Positions 1-6,345 are shown, counted from the first letter of the stretch. The stretch is DNA of 8,178 nucleotides from Akkermansia sp. (GCA_017628435.1 JAGBZE010000153.1:1-8178), one strand, 5' to 3'. Numbers and translations are program-made. Notes: generated by a model from the letters alone, not told the origin.

Positions 1-1573
1 GGACTCGGAAGAGCGGGGTCTGCAGGATGAAGAGGTGCCCCTCGCGGATGAGATCCGGGAAGTACTGGATGAAGAAGGTGAGCAGCAGCAGGCGGATATG
101 CATGCCGTCCACATCAGCATCGGTGGCGATGATGACCTTGTTGTAGCGCAAATCCTCCATGCTGCGGTCAATGTTGAGCGCCAGGTGCAGGAAGTCGAGC
201 TCCTCGTTGCGCTTTTCCTCAAACAGGGCAGCGCGGTTCATGCCGAAGCTGTTAGCCGGTTTGCCGCGCAGGGAGAATACGGCCTGGGTCTCGGCATCGC
301 GTGCGGTGGTGATGGAGCCGGAAGCGGAGTCACCTTCGGTGATGAAGAGCATGGTGTCCTTCGCGCGTTTGTGCTTGGTGTCGTAGTGCACGCGGCAGTC
401 GCGCAGCTTGCGGGTGTGAATCTTGGCTTTCTTTGCGCGTTCCTTGGCAACCTTGCCGGTCACGCCGGCTACCTCCTTACGAGTCTTTTCGCTCTCCTTG
501 ATTTTCTCCTCCATCGCCTCGCCGATTTCGGGGTGGCGGTGCAGGTAGTTATCCAGTTCGCGGGAGAGGAAGTTGAGTACAAAGGTGCGGATGGTTTCCT
601 TACCTGGGCCCATGGTGTTGCTGCCCAGCTTGGTCTTGGTCTGGGATTCGAACACGGGTTCGATGACCTTGATGCTGATGGCGGCCTGGATACCGTTGCG
701 GATATCAGAGCCTTCGTAGCTCTTCTTGAAGTAGCCCTGCAGGGTTTTGACGATAGCCTCGCGGAAGGCAGCCTGGTGGGTGCCGCCCATGGTGGTGTGC
801 TGGCCGTTCACGAAGGAGTAGTATTCCTCGCCGTAGTCATCGCCGTGGGTGATGGCGATTTCGATATCTGTGCCGGAGATATGGATAGGTGCGTAGATGG
901 GCTCCTCCTTCATTTCCTCCTTCAGCAGGTCAAGCAGACCATTCTTGGAGGAAATGTTGCGGCCGTTCAGATTGATGGTAAGGCCGGTGTTCAGGTAGCA
1001 GTAGTAGCGGCACATGCGTTCCACAAACTGCAGGTTGTAAGCTGCATCTGCGGCAAAGATGCTGCGGTCTACCATGAAGGCCACGCGGGTGCCGTCCGGC
1101 TGGTCGGTGGTTTTGGTGATATCGGTTCCTTCAACCATCTCACCGGCGCGGAACTGGATGCGGCGGGTCTGCCCTTCGCGGTAGGCCTGGATTTCGAATG
1201 TTTCGGAAAGGGCGTTCACGGCCTTGATGCCCACGCCGTTCAGACCTACGGATTTCTTGAAAGCCTCGCCATCGTATTTGCCGCCGGTGTTGATTTTGGC
1301 GGCGCATTCGTAGAGCTTGCCCAGAGGGATGCCTCGGCCGAAGTCTCGCACCTCGCACAGACCTTCCTTGCTGATGCTGACCATGATTTTCTTGCCGACA
1401 CCCATCACGAACTCGTCAATCGAGTTGTCTATCACTTCCTTGAGCAGTACGTACAGACCGTCATCGGGCATGCTGCCATCGCCCAGCTTGCCAATGTACA
1501 TACCCGGGCGCAGACGGATGTGTTCGCGCCAGTCTAATGTTTGAATGTCGTCCTCTGTGTATTCGGCTTCCAT
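1..1573 (-). CDS. parE: DNA topoisomerase IV subunit B (ParE-type), 3' end beyond window
   Basis: This is the ATPase/TOPRIM subunit of a type IIA topoisomerase, which with a ParC/GyrA-type partner passes one DNA duplex through another to decatenate or relax chromosomes in the cytoplasm. The 524 visible residues contain a GHKL ATPase fold with E46 and N50 (EVIDN), D77-G79-G81 and the lid GLNGVG at 110-115. The transducer domain has GGTH at 263-266 and the QTK loop at 311-313, whose lysine contacts ATP. The TOPRIM domain has EGDSA at 413-417 and DADVDG at 485-490. The sequence stops at residue 524, at LQTPLFRV; family members of about 600-650 residues imply that roughly 100 are missing. The N-terminal run around LDWREHIRLRPGMYIGKLGDG and the QTPLFRV ending resemble ParE of Bacteroidetes/Verrucomicrobia more than GyrB (recalled, not searched). 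Start ATG at 1573 fits the family N-terminus and has no Shine-Dalgarno. The conserved GKPLN segment reads GKPAN (437-441). It could be annotated gyrB in some databases. Confidence 0.93.
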   Translation of the reverse strand, partial: MEAEYTEDDIQTLDWREHIRLRPGMYIGKLGDGSMPDDGLYVLLKEVIDNSIDEFVMGVGKKIMVSISKEGLCEVRDFGRGIPLGKLYECAAKINTGGKYDGEAFKKSVGLNGVGIKAVNALSETFEIQAYREGQTRRIQFRAGEMVEGTDITKTTDQPDGTRVAFMVDRSIFAADAAYNLQFVERMCRYYCYLNTGLTINLNGRNISSKNGLLDLLKEEMKEEPIYAPIHISGTDIEIAITHGDDYGEEYYSFVNGQHTTMGGTHQAAFREAIVKTLQGYFKKSYEGSDIRNGIQAAISIKVIEPVFESQTKTKLGSNTMGPGKETIRTFVLNFLSRELDNYLHRHPEIGEAMEEKIKESEKTRKEVAGVTGKVAKERAKKAKIHTRKLRDCRVHYDTKHKRAKDTMLFITEGDSASGSITTARDAETQAVFSLRGKPANSFGMNRAALFEEKRNEELDFLHLALNIDRSMEDLRYNKVIIATDADVDGMHIRLLLLTFFIQYFPDLIREGHLFILQTPLFRV

Positions 1574-1584
1574 GGATTGCCAAT

Positions 1585-1613
1585 ATATTACATAATTCTT
1601 AAGCAATCTGCAA
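1585..1613 (-). promoter_or_regulatory. possible parE promoter
   Basis: Reading the minus strand, TTGCAG (1613-1608) and TAATAT (1590-1585) are separated by 17 bp. The -10 ends 11 nt before the parE ATG, so the leader would be only about 5 nt. An overlapping alternative -10, TATATT (1587-1582), sits 8 nt from the ATG but lacks a good -35. Both boxes are imperfect; the AT-rich stretch immediately before the ATG is the main support. Confidence 0.35.
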
Positions 1614-1667
1614 GCAAGAAAAGAGACTGTTCCGCGATAAATTTCCTTGTCATGATGCGGGGTATGG

Positions 1668-1689
1668 CTTCCTGCGAGCTTGCAGGGAG
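1668..1689. repeat. inverted repeat overlapping the predicted M50 gene -35
   Basis: CTTCCTGC (1668-1675) and GCAGGGAG (1682-1689) form an 8-bp imperfect dyad around a 6-nt centre, with one mismatch that would be a G-U pair in RNA. It overlaps the candidate -35 (1680-1685) of the metalloprotease gene, so it could be an operator. If transcription started further upstream it could instead be a leader hairpin. No known binding-site consensus is recognised. Confidence 0.4.
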
Positions 1690-1708
1690 AGGGGTGCACC
1701 CATAGAAT
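1680..1708 (+). promoter_or_regulatory. possible promoter of the M50 protease gene
   Basis: TTGCAG (1680-1685) and TAGAAT (1703-1708) are separated by 17 bp. The -10 matches five of six consensus bases; the -35 matches only the leading TTG. The -10 ends 8 nt before the ATG at 1717, predicting initiation at or next to the start codon, the same geometry seen at proS and the dehydrogenase gene. Confidence 0.4.
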
Positions 1709-1716
1709 GGCGGGCG

Positions 1717-2415
1717 ATGATACGTTTCTCTCTATTCGGGGTACAGGTATGTATCCACCCTACGCTCTGGTTGACCCTGGCTATTCTGGGACGGGCGTAT
1801 TGTGTGTCAAGCGTGGTGGAGTTGATGAGTGCGCTGCTTTTCATTGTTTCTGCCTTTGTTATTCTGCTGGCTCATGAGATGGGTCATGCCCTGGTGGGGC
1901 GCCGGCTTGGTGGCGGGTATCCCTGTGTTTACCTGGCGTGGCTGGGTGGTGACTGCACGAATGAGACTGCGCGGCTTACCCGCATGCAGGGTGTGGTGAT
2001 GACGGCTGCCGGGCCGCTGGCCTCTCTTGCGGTGGGTATTATCACTTATCTGGGGCTTTGTCTGTATGTGGGGGATTTTATTCTGGGAACGCTGTTTGCA
2101 AGCAGCTTTGCCCTGGGGTGTATGCCCTGTATTGCCGTGTCAGAATTTCCGCCGCTGGTCATGTTCCTGTTTTTCTACCTGATTGAGGTGAGCTGCTGGT
2201 GGACGCTGCTGAACCTGCTGCCGATTTTCCCGTTGGATGGTGGGCAGATTATGGAGGGGCTCATGAAATCCCGGCCGCAGATGCACGCCATCAGCCTGGC
2301 TGTTGCGGTGGTGGCAGCCCTGGTGTTCGGCACACTCGGACTGTGGCTACTCACCATTTTCATGATTCTGCTGGCGGTGCTCAACCACAAATTTTACCGC
2401 GAGAGCAAGTACTGA
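1717..2415 (+). CDS. M50-family (site-2 protease-like) membrane zinc metalloprotease
   Basis: This 232-residue polytopic membrane protein has the hallmarks of intramembrane zinc proteases: HEMGH (residues 53-57, zinc-binding histidines and catalytic glutamate) inside a hydrophobic segment, and NLLPIFPLDGG (166-176), whose aspartate is the third zinc ligand. Hydrophobic stretches fall at about 12-28, 36-58, 93-118, 122-140, 145-170 and 188-224. The opening MIRFSLFGVQVCIHPTLW resembles the short SpoIVFB/S2P-like subgroup, which cleaves substrates within or near the membrane. No PDZ or CBS domain is present, so this is a minimal catalytic core; its substrate cannot be inferred. ATG 1717 is the first in-frame ATG and matches the family N-terminus; there is no Shine-Dalgarno. 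It diverges from parE, and proS follows after 41 bp but has its own promoter, so co-transcription would be by read-through only. Confidence 0.88.
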   Translation: MIRFSLFGVQVCIHPTLWLTLAILGRAYCVSSVVELMSALLFIVSAFVILLAHEMGHALVGRRLGGGYPCVYLAWLGGDCTNETARLTRMQGVVMTAAGPLASLAVGIITYLGLCLYVGDFILGTLFASSFALGCMPCIAVSEFPPLVMFLFFYLIEVSCWWTLLNLLPIFPLDGGQIMEGLMKSRPQMHAISLAVAVVAALVFGTLGLWLLTIFMILLAVLNHKFYRESKY

Positions 2416-2421
2416 TTTTCA

Positions 2422-2449
2422 TTGACATTTTAACCATAATCCATACAAT
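2422..2449 (+). promoter_or_regulatory. proS promoter, predicted leaderless
   Basis: A perfect -35 TTGACA (2422-2427), a 16-bp spacer and TACAAT (2444-2449, five of six) lie in the 41-bp gap after the metalloprotease gene. Only 7 nt separate the -10 from the proS ATG at 2457, so the transcription start should fall on or beside the A of the start codon. No Shine-Dalgarno is present, consistent with a leaderless mRNA. Confidence 0.72.
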
Positions 2450-2456
2450 TCACGCC

Positions 2457-3980
2457 ATGGCACAACAGAACGCTATTTCTCCCACTCGTGCTCAGGATTT
2501 CCCCGAGTGGTACCAGCAGGTTATCAAGGCAGCAGACCTCGCCGAAAATTCCGAGGTTCGTGGCTGCATGGTCATCAAGCCCTGGGGCTACGCTATCTGG
2601 GAACTCATCCAGCAGCAGCTTGATGCTGACTTCAAGCGCACCGGCCACACCAATGCCTATTTCCCCATGCTTATCCCGGTTTCTTACCTGGAAAAGGAAG
2701 CCGAACACGCAGAAGGCTTTGCTACTGAATGCGCCGTGGTGACTCACCACCGCCTGGAGGCTGTGAAGGACCCCGAAACCGGCAAGACCCGCATGATTCC
2801 TTCCGGCGAGCTTACGGATAAGTACGTGATTCGTCCCACTTCCGAGACGGTGATTGGTGCTGCGTTCTCCCGCTGGCTGGAGTCCTACCGCGAGCTTCCT
2901 ATCAAGGTGAACCAGTGGTGCAACGTGATGCGCTGGGAAATGCGTCCGCGTATCTCCCTGCGCACGGCTGAGTTCCTGTGGCAGGAAGGCCACACCGCCC
3001 ACGAAACCCGCGAGGAGGCAGAGGAAGAGACCGCACTCATGCACAAGGTGTATGAGGAATTCCAGCGCGATGTGCTTGCCGTGGATGTGATTCCCGGTGA
3101 GAAGACCGAGCACGAGCGTTTCCCGGGTGCTGTGCGCACCTTCACGGTGGAGGCCATGGTGCAGGACCGCAAGGCCATTCAGGCCGGTACCTCCCACTTC
3201 CTGGGTCAGAACTTTGCCAAGGCTCAGAACATTTCCTTCGCAGGCCGCAACAACGAGCGCCAGTTTGCCTGGACCACCTCCTGGGGTGTTTCCACCCGCA
3301 TGATTGGTACCCTCATCATGGCTCACTCCGATGACGACGGCCTGGTATGCCCGCCCCGCGTGGCTCCCAAGCAGATTGTTATCATCCCCGTCACGCCCAA
3401 GGCTGATACGAAGGATGCCATCATCGCTCACTGCCAGGCTCTGGCCGATAAGCTTAGCACTATGAACTTCCACGGCATGCCCCTGCGTGTGCAGGTTGAT
3501 ACCCGCGATATCAACGGTGGCACCAAGAAGTGGGATTGGATTAAGAAGGGCGTACCCGTTCGTGTGGAGATTGGTCCGCGCGACCTGGAGAAGGGGTCTG
3601 TATGCCTCTGCCGCCGCGACCAGGCCAGCAACGAGAAGAGCTTTATCTCCGAAACTGAGTTTGTGGAGAACGCCGTCTCCCTGCTGGAGGATATCCAGAG
3701 CACTCTGCTGCAGCGCCAGCGCGAGTTCCGCGACAGCCACATCCGCACCTGCTCTAGCCTGGATGAGCTGAAGGCCAATTTCAACGGAGAGGGCGATGCC
3801 GACTGGCTGCTCTGCCCGTGGGATGGTACCCCCGAGGAGGAAGAGACCCTGGCCAAGAGCCTGCGTATCTCCATCCGCTGCATCCCGCAGGGTGAGATGG
3901 GCTGCGCTGCAGAGGCTGCTCCCTGCATCCTCACCGGTCGCCCCACCACCCGCCGTGTCCTTTGGGCCCGCGCCTACTAA
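2457..3980 (+). CDS. proS: prolyl-tRNA synthetase, archaeal/eukaryotic type
   Basis: Class II aminoacyl-tRNA synthetase that charges tRNA-Pro with proline using ATP. The 507-residue protein lacks the large insertion domain of the E. coli-type enzyme and matches the ProRS form shared by archaea, eukaryotes and some bacteria. Visible elements are RPTSE (126-130, proline pocket), motif 2 around CNVMRWEMRPR (155-165) with the LWQEGHTAH segment (174-182), AGTSHFLGQNF (243-253), and motif 3 around SWGVSTRMIG (275-284) with R281. An HGTP-type anticodon-binding domain follows (about 306-410). The C-terminal domain ends in RAY, the terminal tyrosine typical of this class. Its zinc site looks degraded: C453 and C490 may correspond to ligands, but the usual CxxC partner of C490 is T493. 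The frame is open upstream to 2199 only as overlap with the protease gene; MAQQN at 2457 fits the family start and the promoter position. Confidence 0.96.
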   Translation: MAQQNAISPTRAQDFPEWYQQVIKAADLAENSEVRGCMVIKPWGYAIWELIQQQLDADFKRTGHTNAYFPMLIPVSYLEKEAEHAEGFATECAVVTHHRLEAVKDPETGKTRMIPSGELTDKYVIRPTSETVIGAAFSRWLESYRELPIKVNQWCNVMRWEMRPRISLRTAEFLWQEGHTAHETREEAEEETALMHKVYEEFQRDVLAVDVIPGEKTEHERFPGAVRTFTVEAMVQDRKAIQAGTSHFLGQNFAKAQNISFAGRNNERQFAWTTSWGVSTRMIGTLIMAHSDDDGLVCPPRVAPKQIVIIPVTPKADTKDAIIAHCQALADKLSTMNFHGMPLRVQVDTRDINGGTKKWDWIKKGVPVRVEIGPRDLEKGSVCLCRRDQASNEKSFISETEFVENAVSLLEDIQSTLLQRQREFRDSHIRTCSSLDELKANFNGEGDADWLLCPWDGTPEEEETLAKSLRISIRCIPQGEMGCAAEAAPCILTGRPTTRRVLWARAY

Positions 3981-3995
3981 GGCTTTTTTCAGATT

Positions 3996-4034
3996 AACTC
4001 GCCCCTGCGACTTTTTAGTCGCAGGGGCGTAGTT
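3996..4034. terminator. stem-loop between convergent genes, likely terminator
   Basis: A 13-bp perfect stem, CGCCCCTGCGACT (4000-4012) with its complement (4017-4029), encloses a TTTT loop. It can be extended by AACT/AGTT (3996-3999 and 4031-4034) across a bulged T4030. It lies 15 nt after the proS stop and 28 nt before the stop of the convergent minus-strand gene, so it could end transcription from both sides. Neither side has a clean U-tract (the plus side reads TAGTTGTTTC), so efficiency is uncertain. Confidence 0.75.
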
Positions 4035-4062
4035 GTTTCAGGGGAATTTTGATATATGGTAA

Positions 4063-4617
4063 TCAGCTGAAGAACTTTACTCCTCGCTCAACGAAGGTAA
4101 TGTGATCCATGGCTGCGCTGCGGTTGCCTTCCGCATCGCAGTAGGTGCAGGTGAAGGCACAGCCGCCGCCGGAATAGGGCTCAAAGTTGAGCACAAATTC
4201 CTCCTCTTTTCCCATTTCGAAGAACCAGCTGTAATCCGGGTCATCCTTGCGCCAGACCCCGCTGAAGACATACAAGCGCTTTTCCCCGTTCTCCCAGATG
4301 AGGTCGCCGGGGTACATCTCGCGGCCATCGTTATAAAAGAGCTTCTCAGAACGCTGCATGAGTCGTAAATCAGCCGGATTAAATCGCTGGGACAGGCCTT
4401 CGAGGGATATGTTCCAGAGGAGAGTCTTATCATGATGTTCCAGGTTGAGTCGTGGAATATCATGCGGAAACTCGCGACCCTCGGCGCGGTTCCAGCTATC
4501 GGAGTTCAGTGCGCCGATGCGTATGCGCCGGGTGTTACCATCCGGCAAGGTCAGCTCTGCCTCGTCGCCGATGCAGATGATTTCGCCGCCGCTGTATCGT
4601 ACGGGGTAGGTGCCCAT
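4063..4617 (-). CDS. uncharacterised protein with C-terminal CX3CX2C motif
   Basis: I do not recognise this 184-residue protein. It has no signal peptide or membrane segment and appears acidic, soluble and rich in predicted beta strands. The first 40 residues (GEIICIGDEAELTLPDG, then RRIRIG) read like a small beta barrel. A central part has MYPGDLIWENGEKRLYVFSG (101-120), followed by WRKDDPDYSWFFEM. Near the C-terminus, after a triple glycine (150-152), is C153-x3-C157-x2-C160, which superficially matches the radical-SAM cluster motif. Only 24 residues follow, so a radical-SAM barrel is impossible; a metal-binding or structural role is possible. Its ATG (4617) lies 2 nt after the dehydrogenase stop, with no promoter or Shine-Dalgarno between, indicating an operon and probable translational coupling. 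It should therefore act with, or be regulated like, the dehydrogenase. That the gene is real is fairly sure; its function is unknown. Confidence 0.82.
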   Translation of the reverse strand: MGTYPVRYSGGEIICIGDEAELTLPDGNTRRIRIGALNSDSWNRAEGREFPHDIPRLNLEHHDKTLLWNISLEGLSQRFNPADLRLMQRSEKLFYNDGREMYPGDLIWENGEKRLYVFSGVWRKDDPDYSWFFEMGKEEEFVLNFEPYSGGGCAFTCTYCDAEGNRSAAMDHITFVERGVKFFS

Positions 4618-4619
4618 GA

Positions 4620-5336
4620 TTATTTGCCGGGGGTGAGTGACCAGCCGTGGTCGCCGTGGTAAATCATCTGGCGGGTCATGCCGCCGTCTATGCAGATGTT
4701 CTCGCCGGTGATGAAGCCGGCCTTGGCAGAGCAGAGGAAGAGCACCATGTCGGCAATATCCTGCGGCCTGCCTACGCGGCCTGCCGGATGCTGGACTGCA
4801 TCCGCCCCACTGTACACGGCGCTGCCGGTCTCAATCCAGCCCGGAGAAATGGAGTTTACCCGCACCCTCCCGGAAAGAGAAACGGCCAGTGCGTGGGTGA
4901 GGGCGGCAATGCCTCCCTTGGCCGCAGTGTAGCTTTCCGAGCCGGGCATGCTCATGCGGTCTCGGCTGGAGGAGATGTTTACAATGGCTGCACCCGGTGC
5001 AAAATGCTCCTGGAACAAGCGGGTGAGCATGTATGGCGCGGCCACACCCACCTTCAGGGCGTAGTTGAACTCCTCCCAGCTGCAATTCGGCAGACCCTTG
5101 AAGAGCGGCGCGGCGTTGTTGATGAGGTAATCCACATGCCCGTGCTCCGCCAGCACCTTGGCGCAGAAGGCTCGCAAATCGGCCTCCTCCGCCAGATTGC
5201 CCGTGAAATACGGGTTCTCCTGCAAATCAAACACGCACACCGTGGCCCCGGCTGCGCTGAACTGCTCTGCAATGCAGCGGCCTATGCCCTGTGCACCACC
5301 TGTTACCACTACAACCTTTCCGGCAAACTCGCTCAT
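4620..5336 (-). CDS. classical SDR family NAD(P)-dependent oxidoreductase
   Basis: A cytoplasmic short-chain dehydrogenase/reductase of 238 residues that should oxidise an alcohol or reduce a carbonyl with a nicotinamide cofactor. The Rossmann motif TGGAQGIG is at 12-19. D37 at the end of the second strand suggests NAD(H) preference. NNAA is at 73-76, the catalytic Ser is probably S123 in NISSS, and YTAAK gives Y136 and K140. SPGWIETG (164-171) and the ENICIDGG strand (222-229) are also typical. Where the family usually has the catalytic/structural Asn (VNL), this protein reads VGV (96-98), with glycine at 97. The C-terminal tail after DGG (MTRQMIYHGDHGWSL, 230-244 region truncated at residue 238 as MTRQMIYHG onward) belongs to the same conserved end in related proteins as I recall them. 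The substrate cannot be read. ATG 5336 sits 6 nt after a perfect -10. The next gene starts 2 nt after the stop; the regulator upstream ends 94 nt before. Confidence 0.92.
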   Translation of the reverse strand: MSEFAGKVVVVTGGAQGIGRCIAEQFSAAGATVCVFDLQENPYFTGNLAEEADLRAFCAKVLAEHGHVDYLINNAAPLFKGLPNCSWEEFNYALKVGVAAPYMLTRLFQEHFAPGAAIVNISSSRDRMSMPGSESYTAAKGGIAALTHALAVSLSGRVRVNSISPGWIETGSAVYSGADAVQHPAGRVGRPQDIADMVLFLCSAKAGFITGENICIDGGMTRQMIYHGDHGWSLTPGK

Positions 5337-5342
5337 GGTTTC

Positions 5343-5370
5343 ATTATAGATACTCCCGCCGGGATGTCAA
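5343..5370 (-). promoter_or_regulatory. perfect-consensus promoter of the SDR gene, predicted leaderless
   Basis: On the minus strand TTGACA (5370-5365), a 16-bp spacer and TATAAT (5348-5343) match the sigma-70 consensus in all twelve positions. Only six bases, GAAACC, separate the -10 from the ATG at 5336, so initiation is expected on the start codon itself. The dehydrogenase and the following gene can therefore be transcribed independently of the upstream regulator gene. Confidence 0.8.
5354..5364. promoter_or_regulatory. dyad in the SDR promoter spacer, possible operator
   Basis: TCCCG-C-CGGGA is a perfect 5-1-5 inverted repeat lying wholly inside the 16-bp spacer, directly against the -35 box. 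A protein bound here would block RNA polymerase. A consensus promoter with an internal dyad is the typical layout of a repressed gene; the regulator encoded just upstream is the obvious candidate, but this is inference. Confidence 0.4.
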
Positions 5371-5430
5371 TAGGTATCTGTCTGAATCGTGACTTACAGG
5401 ACTTGTATTGAAAAGGTTATGCCCAGCCCA

Positions 5431-6294
5431 TTATGCTCCCGCCATGGCGATTCTCAGGCGCGGAGCTAGTTTTTCTGCGGTGATGGTTCTGAAATGCAGC
5501 CTGGGCGGGGAGTCGATGCTGCGGAGCTTGGTGTTGATGTTGAAATTCAGTCGGGAGATGAGACGGTCGTTCCAGAAATCGGCGTGCAGCACGATGTGTG
5601 CCGGATTCAGGGTGCAGGTGAGCAGTTGTAGCAGTCGTGCCAGCATTTCCTCCACCATGGCGTGGTCGGCATAGTCCAGGGTTGCCCAGTCCAGTGGCAG
5701 GGGGAGGTGCTGCAGAAGGGGGCAGGGGGTAATGTGGCCATAGCGGCGAAGCGCTCCCTGCGGGGATTCGCCGCGCAGCAGGAGCAGGGTGAGGGTGTTT
5801 TCCTTGTCGCTTACCAGCGATTCGGCTGCTGAATACTCGTGCACCGGGCAGTTGTGCCGCTTCTGCAGGTGGGCGTGCAGGCTGCTGCCCAGCCCGGGAG
5901 GCAGGCAGATGCGCTGCAGCTTGTGGTGGCGTGCGGCGTCATCCAGCCATTCATCCAGACTTTCGGCATGAATCTGCACGAAGCGGGCTTCTTTCTGCTC
6001 AATCTGCCGGCCATGCAGGTTCAGCAGTTCACAGCGCAGCAGGGTACAGTGGGCTTCCGGGGTGGCGGTGATGAGGGCCACGGCGGCATGCCCGGCATTG
6101 AAATGATACACCCGCACCGGGCGTCCGCCCCCGGAGGGAATGCTCTCCCCGGCGATAAGCACGCCCTCCTTCTCCAGGGCGGCTACGGCGGCATTCGTAC
6201 TCACCAGGCTCAGCCCCATTGCTTCCGCTATCTGCGGACGTGTGGCCTGCTGCTGCTGCTGCATGAAATGCGTGATTCTTGCCTTGGAAGTCAT
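5431..6294 (-). CDS. transcriptional regulator, winged helix plus degenerate ROK-like domain
   Basis: A 287-residue DNA-binding protein. Residues 1-66 form a winged helix-turn-helix like those at the front of ROK-family repressors: RPQIAEAMGLSLVSTNAAVAAL (19-40) is the helix-turn-helix and GVLIAGESIPSGGGRP (44-59) the wing. The rest has ROK-like landmarks, including GRPVRVYHFN (57-66) and NPAHIVLHADF (230-240). It lacks the DxGGT phosphate loop and the CxCGxxGC zinc signature, so it is probably not a sugar kinase; the domain would bind an effector, perhaps a sugar derivative. A five-glutamine run (12-16) lies just before the recognition region. ATG 6294 is 23 nt from a plausible -10. It is co-oriented with the dehydrogenase gene (94-bp gap, no terminator seen) and divergent from pyrG. 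I infer a local regulator of itself and the two genes after it. Family assignment is good; target and ligand are unknown. Confidence 0.8.
   Translation of the reverse strand: MTSKARITHFMQQQQQATRPQIAEAMGLSLVSTNAAVAALEKEGVLIAGESIPSGGGRPVRVYHFNAGHAAVALITATPEAHCTLLRCELLNLHGRQIEQKEARFVQIHAESLDEWLDDAARHHKLQRICLPPGLGSSLHAHLQKRHNCPVHEYSAAESLVSDKENTLTLLLLRGESPQGALRRYGHITPCPLLQHLPLPLDWATLDYADHAMVEEMLARLLQLLTCTLNPAHIVLHADFWNDRLISRLNFNINTKLRSIDSPPRLHFRTITAEKLAPRLRIAMAGA
6247..6261. repeat. five-copy CTG/CAG trinucleotide repeat within the regulator gene
   Basis: Five CTG units on the plus strand are CAG codons of the minus-strand regulator and encode Q12-Q16, between the first helix and the helix-turn-helix. 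Copy-number changes would stay in frame and only alter linker length. Five copies is short, so instability is not expected to be high. Confidence 0.7.
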
Positions 6295-6317
6295 AACTTA
6301 ATAAAGCCGCCTAAGAA

Positions 6318-6345
6318 AGTATAGGAAAATTTCCTGAAAAGGCAA
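6318..6345 (-). promoter_or_regulatory. promoter of the regulator gene
   Basis: On the minus strand TTGCCT (6345-6340), a 16-bp spacer and TATACT (6323-6318, five of six) form a good sigma-70 promoter. Transcription should start near 6311, giving a leader of about 17 nt without a Shine-Dalgarno. This promoter, unlike those of proS and the dehydrogenase, is not leaderless. Confidence 0.6.
6323..6335. promoter_or_regulatory. dyad in the regulator promoter spacer, possible autoregulatory operator
   Basis: AGGAAA-A-TTTCCT is a perfect 6-1-6 inverted repeat within the promoter spacer, touching the edge of the -10. Its position is that of a repressor operator, and autoregulation by the adjacent gene is the simplest guess. 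The half-site differs from the dyad in the dehydrogenase promoter, so one protein need not bind both. Confidence 0.4.

Noticed and set aside
35..1537. 500-codon open frame on the plus strand
   Set aside because: It is antisense to parE, whose minus-strand translation shows complete GHKL, QTK and TOPRIM motifs. The open frame reflects GC-biased codon use.
2199..2456. 86-residue N-terminal extension of proS
   Set aside because: Overlaps the conserved end of the M50 gene in another frame, and the promoter lies inside it. ProRS homologues start near MAQQN.
2430..3740. 436-codon open frame on the minus strand
   Set aside because: Antisense shadow of proS; no family features.
4120..4180. Radical-SAM enzyme call for the unknown protein
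   Set aside because: The motif is at the C-terminus with only 24 residues after it, so there is no room for the barrel that must follow the cluster motif.
4647..5411. 254-codon plus-strand open frame
   Set aside because: Antisense to the SDR gene, which has all core motifs on the minus strand.
5839..6324. 161-codon plus-strand open frame
   Set aside because: Antisense to the regulator and without recognisable features.
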